Below are positions 36,822 to 46,071 of a stretch of DNA of 64,000 bases, piece after piece; position 1 is the stretch's first letter, and every line of letters starts with the position of its first letter. Location of the stretch: NCBI RefSeq assembly GCF_002906655.1, contig NZ_CP025794.1, positions 2,852,001-2,916,000 on the forward strand, read 5' to 3'. The notes below the pieces were generated by a model that was not told the DNA's origin, made no database searches, and saw only the letters and a list, made by a program, of their open reading frames with translations. Position numbers and translations under genes: made by a program. The stretch is from Vibrio hyugaensis. GTDB taxonomy: Bacteria > Pseudomonadota > Gammaproteobacteria > Enterobacterales > Vibrionaceae.

Positions 36822-38162
36822 ATGTCTGATAAAAGACGTTACTTTGGTACCGACGGTGTGCGCGGGAAAGTAGGACAATACCCAATTACCCCTGATTTCG
36901 TACTTAAGCTTGGCTGGGCTGCTGGTCGTGTACTAGCAAAACAAGGCACTAAGAAAGTGATCATCGGTAAAGATACGCGTATCTCTGGCTACATGCTTGA
37001 ATCTGCGCTAGAAGCCGGTCTTGCTGCTGCGGGATTAAAAGCGACCTTTACTGGTCCGATGCCAACACCGGCTGTGGCATACCTAACGCAAACCTTCCGT
37101 GCGGAAGCGGGTATTGTGATTTCTGCTTCACACAACCCTTATTACGACAACGGCATTAAGTTCTTCTCGTCTGAGGGTACTAAATTACCAGATGATATCG
37201 AGCTTGCTATTGAAGCTGAGCTAGACAAAGACATCGAGTGTGTTGAGTCTGCTGAGCTCGGTAAAGCTACGCGTCTAAATGATGCTGCTGGTCGTTACAT
37301 TGAATTCTGTAAGAGCACGTTCCCATCAGAGCTTAGCCTAGCAAGTCTTAAGATTGTCGTTGACTGCGCACACGGTGCGACTTACCACATCGCTCCTAAT
37401 GTATTCAAAGAGTTAGGTGCAGAAGTTGTTGCTATGGGGGTTGAGCCAAACGGTACTAACATCAACGCTGAAGTTGGCGCGACTGACGTTCGTGCGCTAC
37501 AAAAGCGTGTTGTAGAAGAGCAAGCTCATCTTGGTCTGGCGTTCGATGGTGACGGTGACCGTATCATTATGGTTGACCATTTAGGTAACAAGATCGACGG
37601 TGACCAAATCGCTTACATCATCGCACGTGACGCACTGCGTCGTGGTGAGCTAAAAGGTGGTGTCGTTGGTACGCTAATGACAAACCTAGGCATGGAAAAT
37701 GGTTTGAAGCAATTAGGCATTCCATTTGTGCGTGCAGCAGTGGGTGACCGTTATGTGATGGAACAGCTGCTTGCTAAAGGCTGGAAAATTGGCGCGGAAA
37801 ATTCTGGCCACGTTATCTTGCTAGACAAAGTAACAACGGGTGATGCTATCGTAGCAGCACTGCAGGTGATTGCGTCTGTAGTTGGTAGTGATATGTCGTT
37901 GCATGACTTGTCTCAAGGTATGACACTTTACCCTCAAGTGCTTGAGAATGTCCGTTTTGCTGGTGATAACAATCCACTTGAAGAGCAAGCCGTACTAGAC
38001 TCTGTAGCGGCGGTTGAAGCGGAGTTAGGCGATAAAGGCCGTGTATTGCTTCGTAAGTCGGGCACAGAGCCATTGATCCGAGTTATGGTGGAAGGTGAGG
38101 ATGCAGACCTTGTTCAGAGCTCTGCGCTTAAGATTGCCGAAGCTGTAAAAGCAAGTTGTTAA
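36822..38162 (+). CDS. glmM: Phosphoglucosamine mutase
   Basis: Interconverts glucosamine-6- and glucosamine-1-phosphate, on the way to UDP-GlcNAc for peptidoglycan and lipopolysaccharide. The 446-residue protein has the phosphoserine loop [14 protein letters not shown] (S103 aligns with the catalytic Ser102 of E. coli), the Mg2+ loop DGDGDR ([10 protein letters not shown]) and the C-terminal phosphate-binding [23 protein letters not shown] precedes the ATG. It shares the folP transcript. Its product pool is shared with the amino-sugar phosphates that chitin catabolism yields elsewhere in this window. Confidence 0.97.
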   Translation: MSDKRRYFGTDGVRGKVGQYPITPDFVLKLGWAAGRVLAKQGTKKVIIGKDTRISGYMLESALEAGLAAAGLKATFTGPMPTPAVAYLTQTFRAEAGIVISASHNPYYDNGIKFFSSEGTKLPDDIELAIEAELDKDIECVESAELGKATRLNDAAGRYIEFCKSTFPSELSLASLKIVVDCAHGATYHIAPNVFKELGAEVVAMGVEPNGTNINAEVGATDVRALQKRVVEEQAHLGLAFDGDGDRIIMVDHLGNKIDGDQIAYIIARDALRRGELKGGVVGTLMTNLGMENGLKQLGIPFVRAAVGDRYVMEQLLAKGWKIGAENSGHVILLDKVTTGDAIVAALQVIASVVGSDMSLHDLSQGMTLYPQVLENVRFAGDNNPLEEQAVLDSVAAVEAELGDKGRVLLRKSGTEPLIRVMVEGEDADLVQSSALKIAEAVKASC

Positions 38163-38189
38163 TCATTGCTTTAATGCCTTTTGCGAGAG

Positions 38190-38215
38190 AAAAGGGCAAC
38201 TTTTGCCCTTTTTTT
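38190..38215 (+). terminator. Terminator of folP-glmM
   Basis: AAAAGGGCAA / TTGCCCTTTT with CTT loop, then more T. Confidence 0.92.
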
Positions 38216-38257
38216 GAGCGCTTAATGCGTTAGTGCTGATTTTTTGCTAATTTTCCC

Positions 38258-38286
38258 TTGTCAGCGTTACTGGCTTTCGCTAGTAT
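38258..38286 (+). promoter_or_regulatory. Promoter of secG and downstream tRNA genes
   Basis: TTGTCA (38258-38263), 17-bp spacer, TAGTAT (38281-38286). A five-pair hairpin CCTCC/GGAGG (38294-38308) lies in the leader that follows. Confidence 0.65.
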
Positions 38287-38385
38287 TGCTCCGCCTCCCG
38301 TTAGGAGGTCGCTAGCCTTGTTCTAAAATGAAAATATTATTTTTGAACGGCGCTGGCTCAACAATTTGGAACATAGGTGGAAAAA

Positions 38386-38724
38386 ATGTTTTCAGTTCTA
38401 CTTGTGATTTACCTGTTGGCGGCGCTTGGTGTGATTGGCCTTGTGTTGATTCAACAAGGTAAAGGCGCAGATATGGGAGCCTCGTTCGGTGCAGGTGCTT
38501 CAAACACAGTGTTTGGCGCAAGCGGCTCAGGTAATTTCTTAACCCGAACAACTGCTATTTTAGCAACCGTATTTTTTATCATTAGCTTGTTACTTGGTCG
38601 TATGTCTACGCACAAGACTGAGTCACAATGGGTAGACCCAACATTAGGTCAACCAGTTGTAGAACAAGTTAAAGATGCAGCGAGTGAAGTTCCAGCACCT
38701 ACTGGTGATGGGATTCCTCAATAA
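38386..38724 (+). CDS. secG: Protein translocase subunit SecG
   Basis: Small inner-membrane partner of SecYE that assists SecA-driven protein export. From the ATG at 38386 (AGGTGG seven bases upstream) the protein has 112 residues: two membrane spans (about 1-21 and 53-73) joined by the conserved loop QQGKGADMGASFGAGASNTVFG (given here without the flanks), and a hydrophilic tail. A GTG at 38377 is in frame but overlaps the ribosome site. It is followed 17 bp later by tRNA-Leu, the same gene order as E. coli secG-leuU. Confidence 0.95.
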   Translation: MFSVLLVIYLLAALGVIGLVLIQQGKGADMGASFGAGASNTVFGASGSGNFLTRTTAILATVFFIISLLLGRMSTHKTESQWVDPTLGQPVVEQVKDAASEVPAPTGDGIPQ

Positions 38725-38741
38725 GCTGTAAAAGTTTATGC

Positions 38742-38825
38742 GCCGAGATGGTGAAATTGGTAGACACGCTAGCATGAGGTGCTAGTGCCTTTGGTGTGAG
38801 GGTTCGAGTCCCTCTCTCGGCACCA
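38742..38825 (+). tRNA. leuU: tRNA-Leu (anticodon GAG)
   Basis: Acceptor arms GCCGAGA and TCTCGGC close a cloverleaf with D-loop GAAATTGGTAGAC, anticodon stem CTAGC/GCTAG around ATGAGGT (anticodon GAG), a class II variable arm, T-arm GGTTCGAGTCC and encoded CCA end. Confidence 0.97.
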
Positions 38826-38838
38826 TGAGTTTACAAAC

Positions 38839-38866
38839 TTGTAAATCACTTGTTTGAGGGTATAAT
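38839..38866 (+). promoter_or_regulatory. Promoter of the initiator tRNA gene
   Basis: TTGTAA (38839-38844), 16-bp spacer, TATAAT (38861-38866), with the tRNA starting at 38882. A short hairpin TTTACAA/TTGTAAA (38830-38845) overlaps the -35 box. Confidence 0.7.
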
Positions 38867-38881
38867 GCTCAGCAAGTCGGA

Positions 38882-38958
<77 letters not shown>

Positions 38959-39074
38959 ATCTCTTCTTTCATTGGAAAGAATGATGCGATTGGCAAGTTT
39001 GCACAGTGCTAACCACACTGTGAGTTAAGAAAAGCATTTTTGGCTATTCTTAACGTATCAGGGTCCAGCAGCAT

Positions 39075-39099
39075 AAAACCCCGACTTTCGGGGTTTTTT
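39075..39099 (+). terminator. First terminator-like hairpin between initiator tRNA and rimP
   Basis: AAAACCCCGA / TCGGGGTTTT with CTT loop and six T. Confidence 0.88.
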
Positions 39100-39147
39100 G
39101 TTATCTGAGTTTTTATAATCGCTCAGATACTGCTTGGTTTTTTGATT

Positions 39148-39167
39148 GGGCTCTGAGCCCTTTTTTT
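39148..39167 (+). terminator. Second terminator-like hairpin, just before rimP
   Basis: GGGCT / AGCCC with CTG loop followed by seven T, seven bases before the rimP ribosome site. Confidence 0.75.
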
Positions 39168-39185
39168 GTTTCTGGAGTGGTTAAA

Positions 39186-39641
39186 ATGACTGGTTTAGAA
39201 AGACAACTTACTGAAATGCTTGAAGCTCCAGTAGAGGCATCAGGCTACGAGTTGGTTGGATTAGAATTTATTCGTGCGGGTGCGCACTCAACGTTACGTA
39301 TTTACATCGACCATGAAAATGGCATCAATGTAGATGCCTGTGCAGAAGTTAGCCATCAGGTAAGTGCAGTATTAGACGTTGAAGATCCAATTTCTGTTGC
39401 TTACAGCCTAGAAGTTTCTTCTCCAGGCTTAGAAAGACCACTTTTCAAAGCAGCACATTACGAGCAATTTATTGGTCACGAGGTCAGCATCGTATTGAAA
39501 ATGGCTGTTGCCAACCGCCGCAAGTGGGCAGGTACTATCCACAGCGTTGATGGTGAGACAATAGCGGTTACTGTTGAAGGGCAACAAGAAGAGTTTGCTC
39601 TAAGTAACATTTCAAAAGCTAACCTGATCCCTAAATTTTAG
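39186..39641 (+). CDS. rimP: Ribosome maturation factor RimP
   Basis: Assists assembly of the 30S subunit. With ATG at 39186 (GGAG eight bases upstream) the protein has 151 residues, [20 protein letters not shown], with the two-domain RimP fold (about 1-85 alpha/beta, 86-151 Sm-like barrel) and the family core [23 protein letters not shown] at 39177 is in frame but overlaps the ribosome site. It is the first protein of the nusA-infB operon and follows two terminator-like hairpins. Confidence 0.95.
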   Translation: MTGLERQLTEMLEAPVEASGYELVGLEFIRAGAHSTLRIYIDHENGINVDACAEVSHQVSAVLDVEDPISVAYSLEVSSPGLERPLFKAAHYEQFIGHEVSIVLKMAVANRRKWAGTIHSVDGETIAVTVEGQQEEFALSNISKANLIPKF

Positions 39642-39677
39642 TTCCCTAAAAAAGTTTAAGCTTAGAGGCTAAATACA

Positions 39678-41165
39678 ATGAGTAAAGAAATTTTAGCGGT
39701 AGCAGAAGCGGTATCGAATGAAAAAGCGGTACCTCGTGAGCGTATCTTTGAAGCTCTTGAGATTGCTCTAGCAACTTCTACTAAGAAAAAGTACGAGATC
39801 GAAATCGACGTACGTGTTGCTATTGACCGTAAAACGGGCGAATTCGAAACATTTCGTCGTTGGTTGATCGTAGAAGATGTAGAAAATCCAACAAAAGAAA
39901 TCTCACTAGAAGCTGCACAGTATGAAGATCCAGAACTTCAACTAGGCGACTTTGTTGAAGATGATATCCCTTCAGTTACTTTTGACCGTATTACGACACA
40001 AACGGCTAAGCAAGTTATCGTACAGAAAGTACGTGAAGCTGAGCGTGCACAAATCGTTGAACAGTTCATTGACAATGAAGGTGACCTTATCACTGGCGTT
40101 GTTAAGAAAGTAAACCGTGAAACTATCGTAATGGACCTTGGTAACAACGCTGAAGCGGTAATCCTACGTGATGACCAACTTCCTCGTGAAAACTTCCGTC
40201 CAGGTGACCGTGTTCGTGGTCTTCTGTACAAAGTAGCTCCAGAAGCTCGTGGTTTCCAACTGTTCATCACGCGTTCTAAGCCTGAAATGCTAGCAGAGCT
40301 ATTCCGTGTGGAAGTGCCTGAGATCGCTGAAGAAATCATCGAACTTAAAGGTGCGGCACGTGATCCAGGTTCTCGCGCTAAGATCGCGGTTAAAACAAAC
40401 GATAAACGCATTGACCCAGTGGGCGCTTGTGTTGGTATGCGTGGTGCACGTGTACAAGCAGTATCTGGCGAACTTGGTGGTGAGCGTATCGATATCGTTC
40501 TTTGGGATGATAACCCTGCACAGTTTGTTATCAACGCAATGGCGCCAGCAGACGTAGCATCAATCATTGTTGATGAAGATGCACACTCAATGGACATCGC
40601 AGTTGAAGCAGACAACCTAGCACAAGCTATCGGTCGTGCAGGTCAAAACGTTCGTCTAGCTTCTCAACTGACTGGTTGGGAACTGAACGTAATGACTGTT
40701 GCAGATCTTCAGAAAAAACACGCTGAAGAATCTCAAGCATCAATCGAGAACTTCATGAAGTACCTAGACATTGAAGAAGACTTCGCTCAACTGCTTGTTG
40801 AAGAAGGTTTCTCAACGCTAGAAGAAATCGCATACGTACCAGTTAACGAACTGCTTGACGTAGACGGTCTTAACGAAGAACTTGTTGAAGAACTACGTAG
40901 CCGTGCTAAAGACGCACTAACCACTATCGCACTAGCACAAGAAGAGTCATTTGAAGGTCTTGAGCCGGCTGAAGACCTACTAGGTCTTGAAGGTCTAGAG
41001 CGTGAAATGGCGTTCAAACTAGCAGCGAAAGGTGTTGCAACACTAGAAGATCTAGCCGACCAAGGTATCGACGATTTAGAAGGTATTGAAGGCCTAACAG
41101 AAGAACGCGCAGGTGAGCTTATCATGGCTGCACGTAACATCTGTTGGTTCGGCGAAGAAGCATAA
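39678..41165 (+). CDS. nusA: Transcription termination/antitermination factor NusA
   Basis: Binds RNA polymerase and modulates pausing, termination and antitermination. The 495-residue protein has the N-terminal polymerase-binding domain (about 1-125), S1 domain (about 135-200, [20 protein letters not shown]), KH1 and KH2 (about 230-345, with [12 protein letters not shown] and [12 protein letters not shown]), and two acidic repeats at the C-terminus (about 365-425 and 440-495) as in gammaproteobacteria. AGAGG precedes the ATG. In E. coli NusA represses its own operon by increasing termination in the leader; the tandem hairpins before rimP suggest the same loop here. Confidence 0.97.
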   Translation: MSKEILAVAEAVSNEKAVPRERIFEALEIALATSTKKKYEIEIDVRVAIDRKTGEFETFRRWLIVEDVENPTKEISLEAAQYEDPELQLGDFVEDDIPSVTFDRITTQTAKQVIVQKVREAERAQIVEQFIDNEGDLITGVVKKVNRETIVMDLGNNAEAVILRDDQLPRENFRPGDRVRGLLYKVAPEARGFQLFITRSKPEMLAELFRVEVPEIAEEIIELKGAARDPGSRAKIAVKTNDKRIDPVGACVGMRGARVQAVSGELGGERIDIVLWDDNPAQFVINAMAPADVASIIVDEDAHSMDIAVEADNLAQAIGRAGQNVRLASQLTGWELNVMTVADLQKKHAEESQASIENFMKYLDIEEDFAQLLVEEGFSTLEEIAYVPVNELLDVDGLNEELVEELRSRAKDALTTIALAQEESFEGLEPAEDLLGLEGLEREMAFKLAAKGVATLEDLADQGIDDLEGIEGLTEERAGELIMAARNICWFGEEA

Positions 41166-41186
41166 TATCAGCAAGGAGGAAGCGGC

Positions 41187-43871
41187 ATGACACAATTAAC
41201 AGTTAAAGCTCTGAGTGAAGAGATTGGTACTCCAGTCGACCGCTTAATGGAACAACTTGCTGACGCTGGCATGAACAAAGCGAGTTCTGACCATGTATCG
41301 GATGAAGAGAAGCAAAAGCTTCTCTCTCACCTGAAGAAAGAGCACGGCGATACGTCGGGCGAATCTGAACCTACTAGACTGACGCTTCAGCGTAAGACTC
41401 GCAGCACTCTGAGTGTTGCAGCAGGTGGCGGCAAAAGTAAGGATGTTCAAGTAGAAGTGCGTAAGAAGCGCACGTATGTGAAGCGCAGCACTATCGAAGA
41501 CGATGCAAAACGTGAGGCTGAGGAAGCAGCAAAGCGTGAAGCTGAAGAGCTTGCGAAGCGTGAGGCAGAAGAACAAGCCAAACGTGAAGCTGCAGAGAAA
41601 GCACAGCGCGAAGCCGAAGAGAAAGTGAAACGTGAAGCGGATGCAAAACGTGACGCTGAAGAAAAGGCAAAACGCGCACAAGCTGAAAAGGCTAAGAAAG
41701 ACATGAATGCAAAAAATGCGGATGTTAATACGCAAGCGAAGAAAGAAGCTGACGAGCTAAAGCGTCGTCAGGAAGAAGAAGCCCAACGTAAAGCTGAGCA
41801 AGAAGCAGCGAAGCTTGTTGAAGAAGCTCGTAAACTTGCAGAAGAGAACGAAGCTCGTTGGTCTGAAGAAGAGTCTAAGAAGAAAGAACTTGAAAACTCT
41901 GACTACCACGTAACCACTTCTACGTACGCTCGTGAAGCTGAAGATGCAGCTGACCGTAAAGAAGAAGGCGGTGCTCGTCGTAAGAAGAAGAAACCAGCTA
42001 GAGAAGAGCAGTCACGTGGTGGTCGTAACCAACGTGGTGGTAAGGGCCGTAACAAAGGCAAACTTGCTAAGCCAACTTCAATGCAACACGGTTTCGATAA
42101 GTCTGCGACTGTAGCAAAACAAGACGTAGTAATTGGTGAAACAATCGTTCTTTCTGAACTTGCTAACAAGATGTCGGTTAAAGCGACAGAAGTTATCAAA
42201 GTGATGATGAAGATGGGCGCTATGGCGACTATCAACCAAGTGATCGACCAAGAAACAGCACAACTTGTTGCTGAAGAAATGGGTCACAAGGTAGTTCTTC
42301 GTAAAGAGAACGAACTGGAAGAAGCAGTACTATCTGATCGCGACACTAACGCAGAAGCAGTACCTCGCGCTCCAGTTGTAACAATCATGGGTCACGTTGA
42401 CCACGGTAAAACGTCAACACTTGACTACATCCGTCGTACACACGTTGCTTCAGGCGAAGCGGGTGGTATCACACAGCACATCGGTGCTTACCACGTTGAA
42501 ACTGACAACGGCATGATCACGTTCCTTGATACTCCTGGACACGCAGCGTTTACTGCAATGCGTGCTCGTGGTGCTCAAGCGACAGATATCGTTGTTCTTG
42601 TTGTAGCAGCAGACGATGGCGTAATGCCACAAACAGTTGAAGCGATTCAGCACGCGAAAGCGGCTGGTGTTCCTCTGATTGTTGCTGTGAACAAGATCGA
42701 TAAAGAAGACGCGAACCCAGACAACGTTAAGAATGAGCTAGCTCAATACGACGTAATCCCTGAGGAATGGGGCGGTGAGAACATGTTTGTTCACATCTCT
42801 GCTAAACAGGGTACAAATATCGATGGTCTTCTAGAAGCTATCCTTCTTCAGTCTGAAGTTCTTGAACTTACGGCTGTAGCTGAAGGGATGGCGTCTGGTG
42901 TTGTTGTTGAATCTCGCCTAGATAAAGGTCGTGGTCCAGTTGCAACCGTACTTGTTCAATCAGGTACGCTAAACAAAGGCGATATCGTTCTTTGTGGCCA
43001 AGAATACGGTCGTGTTCGTGCAATGCGTGACGAACTAGGTCAAGAAATCACTCAAGCTGGTCCATCTATCCCTGTAGAGATCCTAGGTCTTTCAGGCGTA
43101 CCATCTTCAGGTGATGAAGCAACAGTAGTACGTGACGAGCGTAAAGCACGTGAAGTAGCAAACTACCGTGCTGGTAAGTTCCGTGAAGTGAAACTTGCTC
43201 GTCAGCAGAAATCTAAACTAGAGAACATGTTCTCTAACATGACTGCTGGTGAAGTTGCTGAACTAAACGTAGTACTAAAAGCAGACGTACAAGGTTCTGT
43301 AGAAGCGATTGCAGACTCACTACTGAAACTGTCTACTGACGAAGTGAAAGTGAACATCGTTGGTTCTGGTGTTGGTGGTATTACTGAAACTGATGCAGTA
43401 CTTGCAGAAGCTTCTAACGCAATCATCCTTGGCTTTAACGTTCGTGCTGATGCTTCTGCTCGTCGTGCGATTGAAGCAGCAAGCGTTGATCTACGTTACT
43501 ACTCAATCATTTACCAATTGATTGACGAAGTTAAACAAGCAATGGGCGGTATGCTTGCTCCAGAATTCAAGCAAGAAATCATTGGTCTTGCTGAAGTACG
43601 TGACGTATTTAAGTCACCGAAACTGGGCGCAATCGCTGGTTGTATGGTTACTGAAGGTCTGATCAAGCGTAACAACCCAATCCGCGTACTACGCGATAAC
43701 GTTGTTATCTACGAAGGTGAACTAGAATCACTTCGTCGCTTTAAAGATGACGTTCAAGAAGTTAAAAATGGTTACGAGTGTGGTATCGGCGTTAAGAACT
43801 ACAACGACGTTCGCGTAGGCGACCAGATCGAAGTATTCGAAATCGTTGAAATCAAACGTACTCTAGACTAA
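41187..43871 (+). CDS. infB: Translation initiation factor IF-2
   Basis: GTPase that brings initiator tRNA to the 30S subunit, encoded a few kilobases from the initiator tRNA gene itself. The 894-residue protein has an N-terminal IF2_N domain (about 1-50), a long charged coiled region (about 105-235) built from KREAEE-type repeats, a Arg/Gly/Lys-rich linker (about 255-295), a second IF2_N domain (about 315-370), the GTPase domain (G1 GHVDHGKT at 402-409, DTPGH, NKID), then domains II-IV. AAGGAGG precedes the ATG by six bases. The repeat region gives long reading frames on the opposite strand that are artefacts. Confidence 0.97.
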   Translation: MTQLTVKALSEEIGTPVDRLMEQLADAGMNKASSDHVSDEEKQKLLSHLKKEHGDTSGESEPTRLTLQRKTRSTLSVAAGGGKSKDVQVEVRKKRTYVKRSTIEDDAKREAEEAAKREAEELAKREAEEQAKREAAEKAQREAEEKVKREADAKRDAEEKAKRAQAEKAKKDMNAKNADVNTQAKKEADELKRRQEEEAQRKAEQEAAKLVEEARKLAEENEARWSEEESKKKELENSDYHVTTSTYAREAEDAADRKEEGGARRKKKKPAREEQSRGGRNQRGGKGRNKGKLAKPTSMQHGFDKSATVAKQDVVIGETIVLSELANKMSVKATEVIKVMMKMGAMATINQVIDQETAQLVAEEMGHKVVLRKENELEEAVLSDRDTNAEAVPRAPVVTIMGHVDHGKTSTLDYIRRTHVASGEAGGITQHIGAYHVETDNGMITFLDTPGHAAFTAMRARGAQATDIVVLVVAADDGVMPQTVEAIQHAKAAGVPLIVAVNKIDKEDANPDNVKNELAQYDVIPEEWGGENMFVHISAKQGTNIDGLLEAILLQSEVLELTAVAEGMASGVVVESRLDKGRGPVATVLVQSGTLNKGDIVLCGQEYGRVRAMRDELGQEITQAGPSIPVEILGLSGVPSSGDEATVVRDERKAREVANYRAGKFREVKLARQQKSKLENMFSNMTAGEVAELNVVLKADVQGSVEAIADSLLKLSTDEVKVNIVGSGVGGITETDAVLAEASNAIILGFNVRADASARRAIEAASVDLRYYSIIYQLIDEVKQAMGGMLAPEFKQEIIGLAEVRDVFKSPKLGAIAGCMVTEGLIKRNNPIRVLRDNVVIYEGELESLRRFKDDVQEVKNGYECGIGVKNYNDVRVGDQIEVFEIVEIKRTLD

Positions 43872-43928
43872 TTGACTAAAATTACTAAACGTCTAAAAGA
43901 CAAATAGTAATTGGTTGTTGAATACACC

Positions 43929-43957
43929 ATGGGGGGCTGGCTTGACCATCCCCCCAT
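43929..43957 (+). other. Strong G6/C6 hairpin between infB and rbfA
   Basis: ATGGGGGG (43929-43936) pairs perfectly with CCCCCCAT (43950-43957), and TGG with CCA inside. It is followed by TCTTTCTATTT, so it could act as a weak terminator or as an mRNA-processing or stability element within the operon. Confidence 0.7.
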
Positions 43958-43980
43958 TCTTTCTATTTAAGAGAATGAAT

Positions 43981-44388
43981 ATGTCAAAAGAATTTAGCCG
44001 CACGCAGCGCGTATCGCAGCAGCTGCAAAAAGAACTTGCAATGATCCTTCAACGTGAAGTTCGAGACTCTCGCCTTGGTATGGTGACGATTTCTGATGTA
44101 GAAGTATCACGTGACCTTGCGTATGCAAAAGTATTCGTTACTTTCCTATGTGTGGGTGAGCAAACGCCAGAATCATGCCTAGCGGCATTACGTGAGCACG
44201 AAGTGCACATTCGTATGATGCTTGGTAAGCGTATTCGTCTACGTCTAACGCCTGAAATCCGTTTCTACTACGACAACACGTTAGTAGAAGGTATGCGCAT
44301 GTCGAACCTAGTGTCTGAAGTCGTGAGCGAAGACAAACGCAAACAGCAAGATTCAGGTCGCGAAGAAGATCAGGCAGGGGAAGAGTAA
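43981..44388 (+). CDS. rbfA: Ribosome-binding factor A
   Basis: KH-like protein needed for late 30S maturation and cold growth. From the ATG at 43981 ([20 protein letters not shown]) it has 135 residues with the family motifs [19 protein letters not shown] and [15 protein letters not shown], and an acidic C-terminal tail. An upstream in-frame start at 43915 would add 22 residues running through the G6/C6 hairpin and has no support. Its TAA overlaps the truB ATG by one base. Confidence 0.95.
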   Translation: MSKEFSRTQRVSQQLQKELAMILQREVRDSRLGMVTISDVEVSRDLAYAKVFVTFLCVGEQTPESCLAALREHEVHIRMMLGKRIRLRLTPEIRFYYDNTLVEGMRMSNLVSEVVSEDKRKQQDSGREEDQAGEE

Positions 44389-45332
44389 TGGCTCGTCGTC
44401 GTAAAGGTCGTCCAATTAATGGCGTTATCTTGTTGGACAAACCAACAGGTATTTCTTCCAATGATGCACTACAAAAAGTAAAACGTATTTTCTTCGCTGA
44501 AAAAGCAGGTCATACGGGTGCATTGGACCCACTAGCGACGGGCATGTTGCCAATCTGCCTAGGCGAAGCAACCAAGTTCTCTCAGTTCTTGTTGGATTCT
44601 GATAAACGCTATCGCGTGATTGCTAAGTTAGGCGAGCGTACTGATACGTCAGATTCTGATGGCGAAGTGGTAGAGACTCGTCCAGTCGACGTAGATCTAG
44701 CGAAGCTTGAATCGTGCATCGATACATTCCGTGGCGAATCGGACCAAGTTCCTTCAATGTTCTCTGCATTGAAGTACCAAGGTAAACCATTGTATGAGTA
44801 CGCGCGTAAAGGTATCGAAGTACCACGTGAGTCTCGTAAGATCACGGTATACGAAATCGTGCTTCACCGTTTTGAAGGCGATGAAGTGGAGATGGAAGTA
44901 CATTGTTCAAAAGGCACGTACATCCGTACTATCGTTGATGATCTTGGTGAAATGCTTGGTTGTGGTGCGCACGTGACGATGCTACGTCGTACGGGTGTTG
45001 CTAAGTACCCATATGAGAAAATGGTGACGTTAGAGCAGTTAAACGAACTTCTGGAGCAGGCTCATCGCGATGAAGTTGCGCCAAAAGAGCTGCTTGATCC
45101 GTTATTGCTACCAATGGATACTGCGGTTGAAGATTTACCAGAAGTAAACCTCAATGCAGAGCTTACCAATCTTGTTCAGCATGGTATGCCTGTACAGGTG
45201 TTCGGCGCACCTGCTGGTACGCCACTTCGCATGACTTCAGGTGAAGAGAAACTTTTCATCGGTGTCGCTGAACTAAACGATGATGGAAAAGTAGCACCAA
45301 AGCGTTTGGTGGTTTTCCGTGACGAAGCATAA
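44388..45332 (+). CDS. truB: tRNA pseudouridine-55 synthase TruB
   Basis: Makes pseudouridine 55 in the T-loop of tRNAs. The 314-residue protein has the catalytic Asp in [14 protein letters not shown], the motif [15 protein letters not shown], and the C-terminal PUA-like extension. Its ATG overlaps the rbfA stop (TAATG), implying translational coupling. A terminator follows, separating it from rpsO. Confidence 0.97.
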   Translation: MARRRKGRPINGVILLDKPTGISSNDALQKVKRIFFAEKAGHTGALDPLATGMLPICLGEATKFSQFLLDSDKRYRVIAKLGERTDTSDSDGEVVETRPVDVDLAKLESCIDTFRGESDQVPSMFSALKYQGKPLYEYARKGIEVPRESRKITVYEIVLHRFEGDEVEMEVHCSKGTYIRTIVDDLGEMLGCGAHVTMLRRTGVAKYPYEKMVTLEQLNELLEQAHRDEVAPKELLDPLLLPMDTAVEDLPEVNLNAELTNLVQHGMPVQVFGAPAGTPLRMTSGEEKLFIGVAELNDDGKVAPKRLVVFRDEA

Positions 45333-45349
45333 GCTCACCAATGAATTGA

Positions 45350-45377
45350 AAATACCGGCGAAATCGCCGGTATTTTT
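45350..45377 (+). terminator. Terminator of the rimP-truB operon
   Basis: AATACCGGCG / CGCCGGTATT with AAAT loop (minus one shared base) and T-run. Confidence 0.92.
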
Positions 45378-45380
45378 GTA

Positions 45381-45409
45381 TTGCGCGGATAAGGAAACTT
45401 CCCTATAAT
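45381..45409 (+). promoter_or_regulatory. Promoter of rpsO
   Basis: TTGCGC (45381-45386), 17-bp spacer, TATAAT (45404-45409). The start would lie near 45416, giving a leader of about 65 bases where S15 could repress its own translation, as in E. coli. Confidence 0.82.
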
Positions 45410-45482
45410 TCGCGCTTCGCGTAGCGGCTGAATCAGAGATTGGCTGCTACAACTTTAAACTTACTCTTATTAGGAGAGAATT

Positions 45483-45752
45483 ATGTCTCTGAATGCAGAA
45501 ACTAAAGCAGCAATCGTTGCAGAATACGCACAAGGCGAAGGCGACACTGGTTCACCAGAAGTTCAAGTAGCTCTACTTACAGCTTCTATCAACCACCTAC
45601 AAGGTCACTTCAAAGCACACAAAGGCGATCACCACAGCCGTCGTGGTCTTCTACGTATGGTTTCTCGTCGTCGTAAGCTTCTAGATTACCTAAAAGGTAA
45701 AAATCTAGCTCGCTACCAAGACCTAATCAAGCGTCTAGGCCTACGTCGCTAA
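45483..45752 (+). CDS. rpsO: 30S ribosomal protein S15
   Basis: Primary-binding protein of the small subunit at the three-way junction of 16S rRNA. 89 residues, the invariant length, beginning [20 protein letters not shown] (N-terminal Met usually removed) and containing the signature [21 protein letters not shown] in shortened form and [28 protein letters not shown] lies just before the ATG. Own promoter and terminator flank it; pnp follows. Confidence 0.98.
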   Translation: MSLNAETKAAIVAEYAQGEGDTGSPEVQVALLTASINHLQGHFKAHKGDHHSRRGLLRMVSRRRKLLDYLKGKNLARYQDLIKRLGLRR

Positions 45753-45777
45753 TAAGCGACTGCATAGCAGTTTGTCT

Positions 45778-45803
45778 AAAAGGGGCTTTATGCCCCTTTT
45801 TTG
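45778..45803 (+). terminator. Terminator of rpsO
   Basis: AAAAGGGGC / GCCCCTTTT with TTTAT loop and T-run. Confidence 0.92.
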
Positions 45804-45857
45804 TTGCCCGTTACTTATTTTGGCTGCTATAGCTTAGCCAAATCAAACTTATGCCGT

Positions 45858-46071
45858 TATACTACACGCGGCTAAATCTCGTTTTGAGATTTTCACTAAG
45901 CTCATCGTATTACAGTCAACCACGTCGACCAAAAGGTCGCGACTATTAAAAGTGTACTTCAGTCTGACTCAGTCCATTTTTACTAGTCGCGATTCGTAAT
46001 ACCTTGAGTGTCAATTAACACACTCTGAGGCGCCTTTATTCGTAAAGAACGCTCGGAAACAAGGAATAACA
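45858..46071 (+). promoter_or_regulatory. pnp promoter and RNase III-type leader hairpin
   Basis: A -10 box TATACT (45858-45863) is followed by a small hairpin (AAATCTC/GAGATTT, 45874-45892) and a long stem: bases 45937-45954 pair with 45975-45992 over 18 positions with one mismatch and one G-T pair, and GTATTAC (45907-45913) pairs with GTAATAC (45996-46002) outside it. CGACC AAAA GGTCG (45926-45939) is a competing small hairpin. In E. coli RNase III cuts such a leader and PNPase then destabilises its own mRNA. Confidence 0.75.

Noticed and set aside
39938..40615. 225-codon open frame on the minus strand inside nusA
   Set aside because: Antisense shadow: it mirrors the strongly biased codons of nusA, has no ribosome site or recognisable domain, and lies wholly within a certain gene. 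Similar shadows occur in infB, ftsH and truB.
41507..41690. Tandem DNA repeat array in infB
   Set aside because: The repeats are codon-level echoes of the Lys-Arg-Glu-Ala-Glu coiled-coil segment of IF-2, not an independent repeat element.
41244..41735. 163- and 85-codon minus-strand frames in the 5' part of infB
   Set aside because: Low-complexity Phe/Leu/Cys or Ser/Ala-rich translations of the KREAEE repeat region; compositional artefact.
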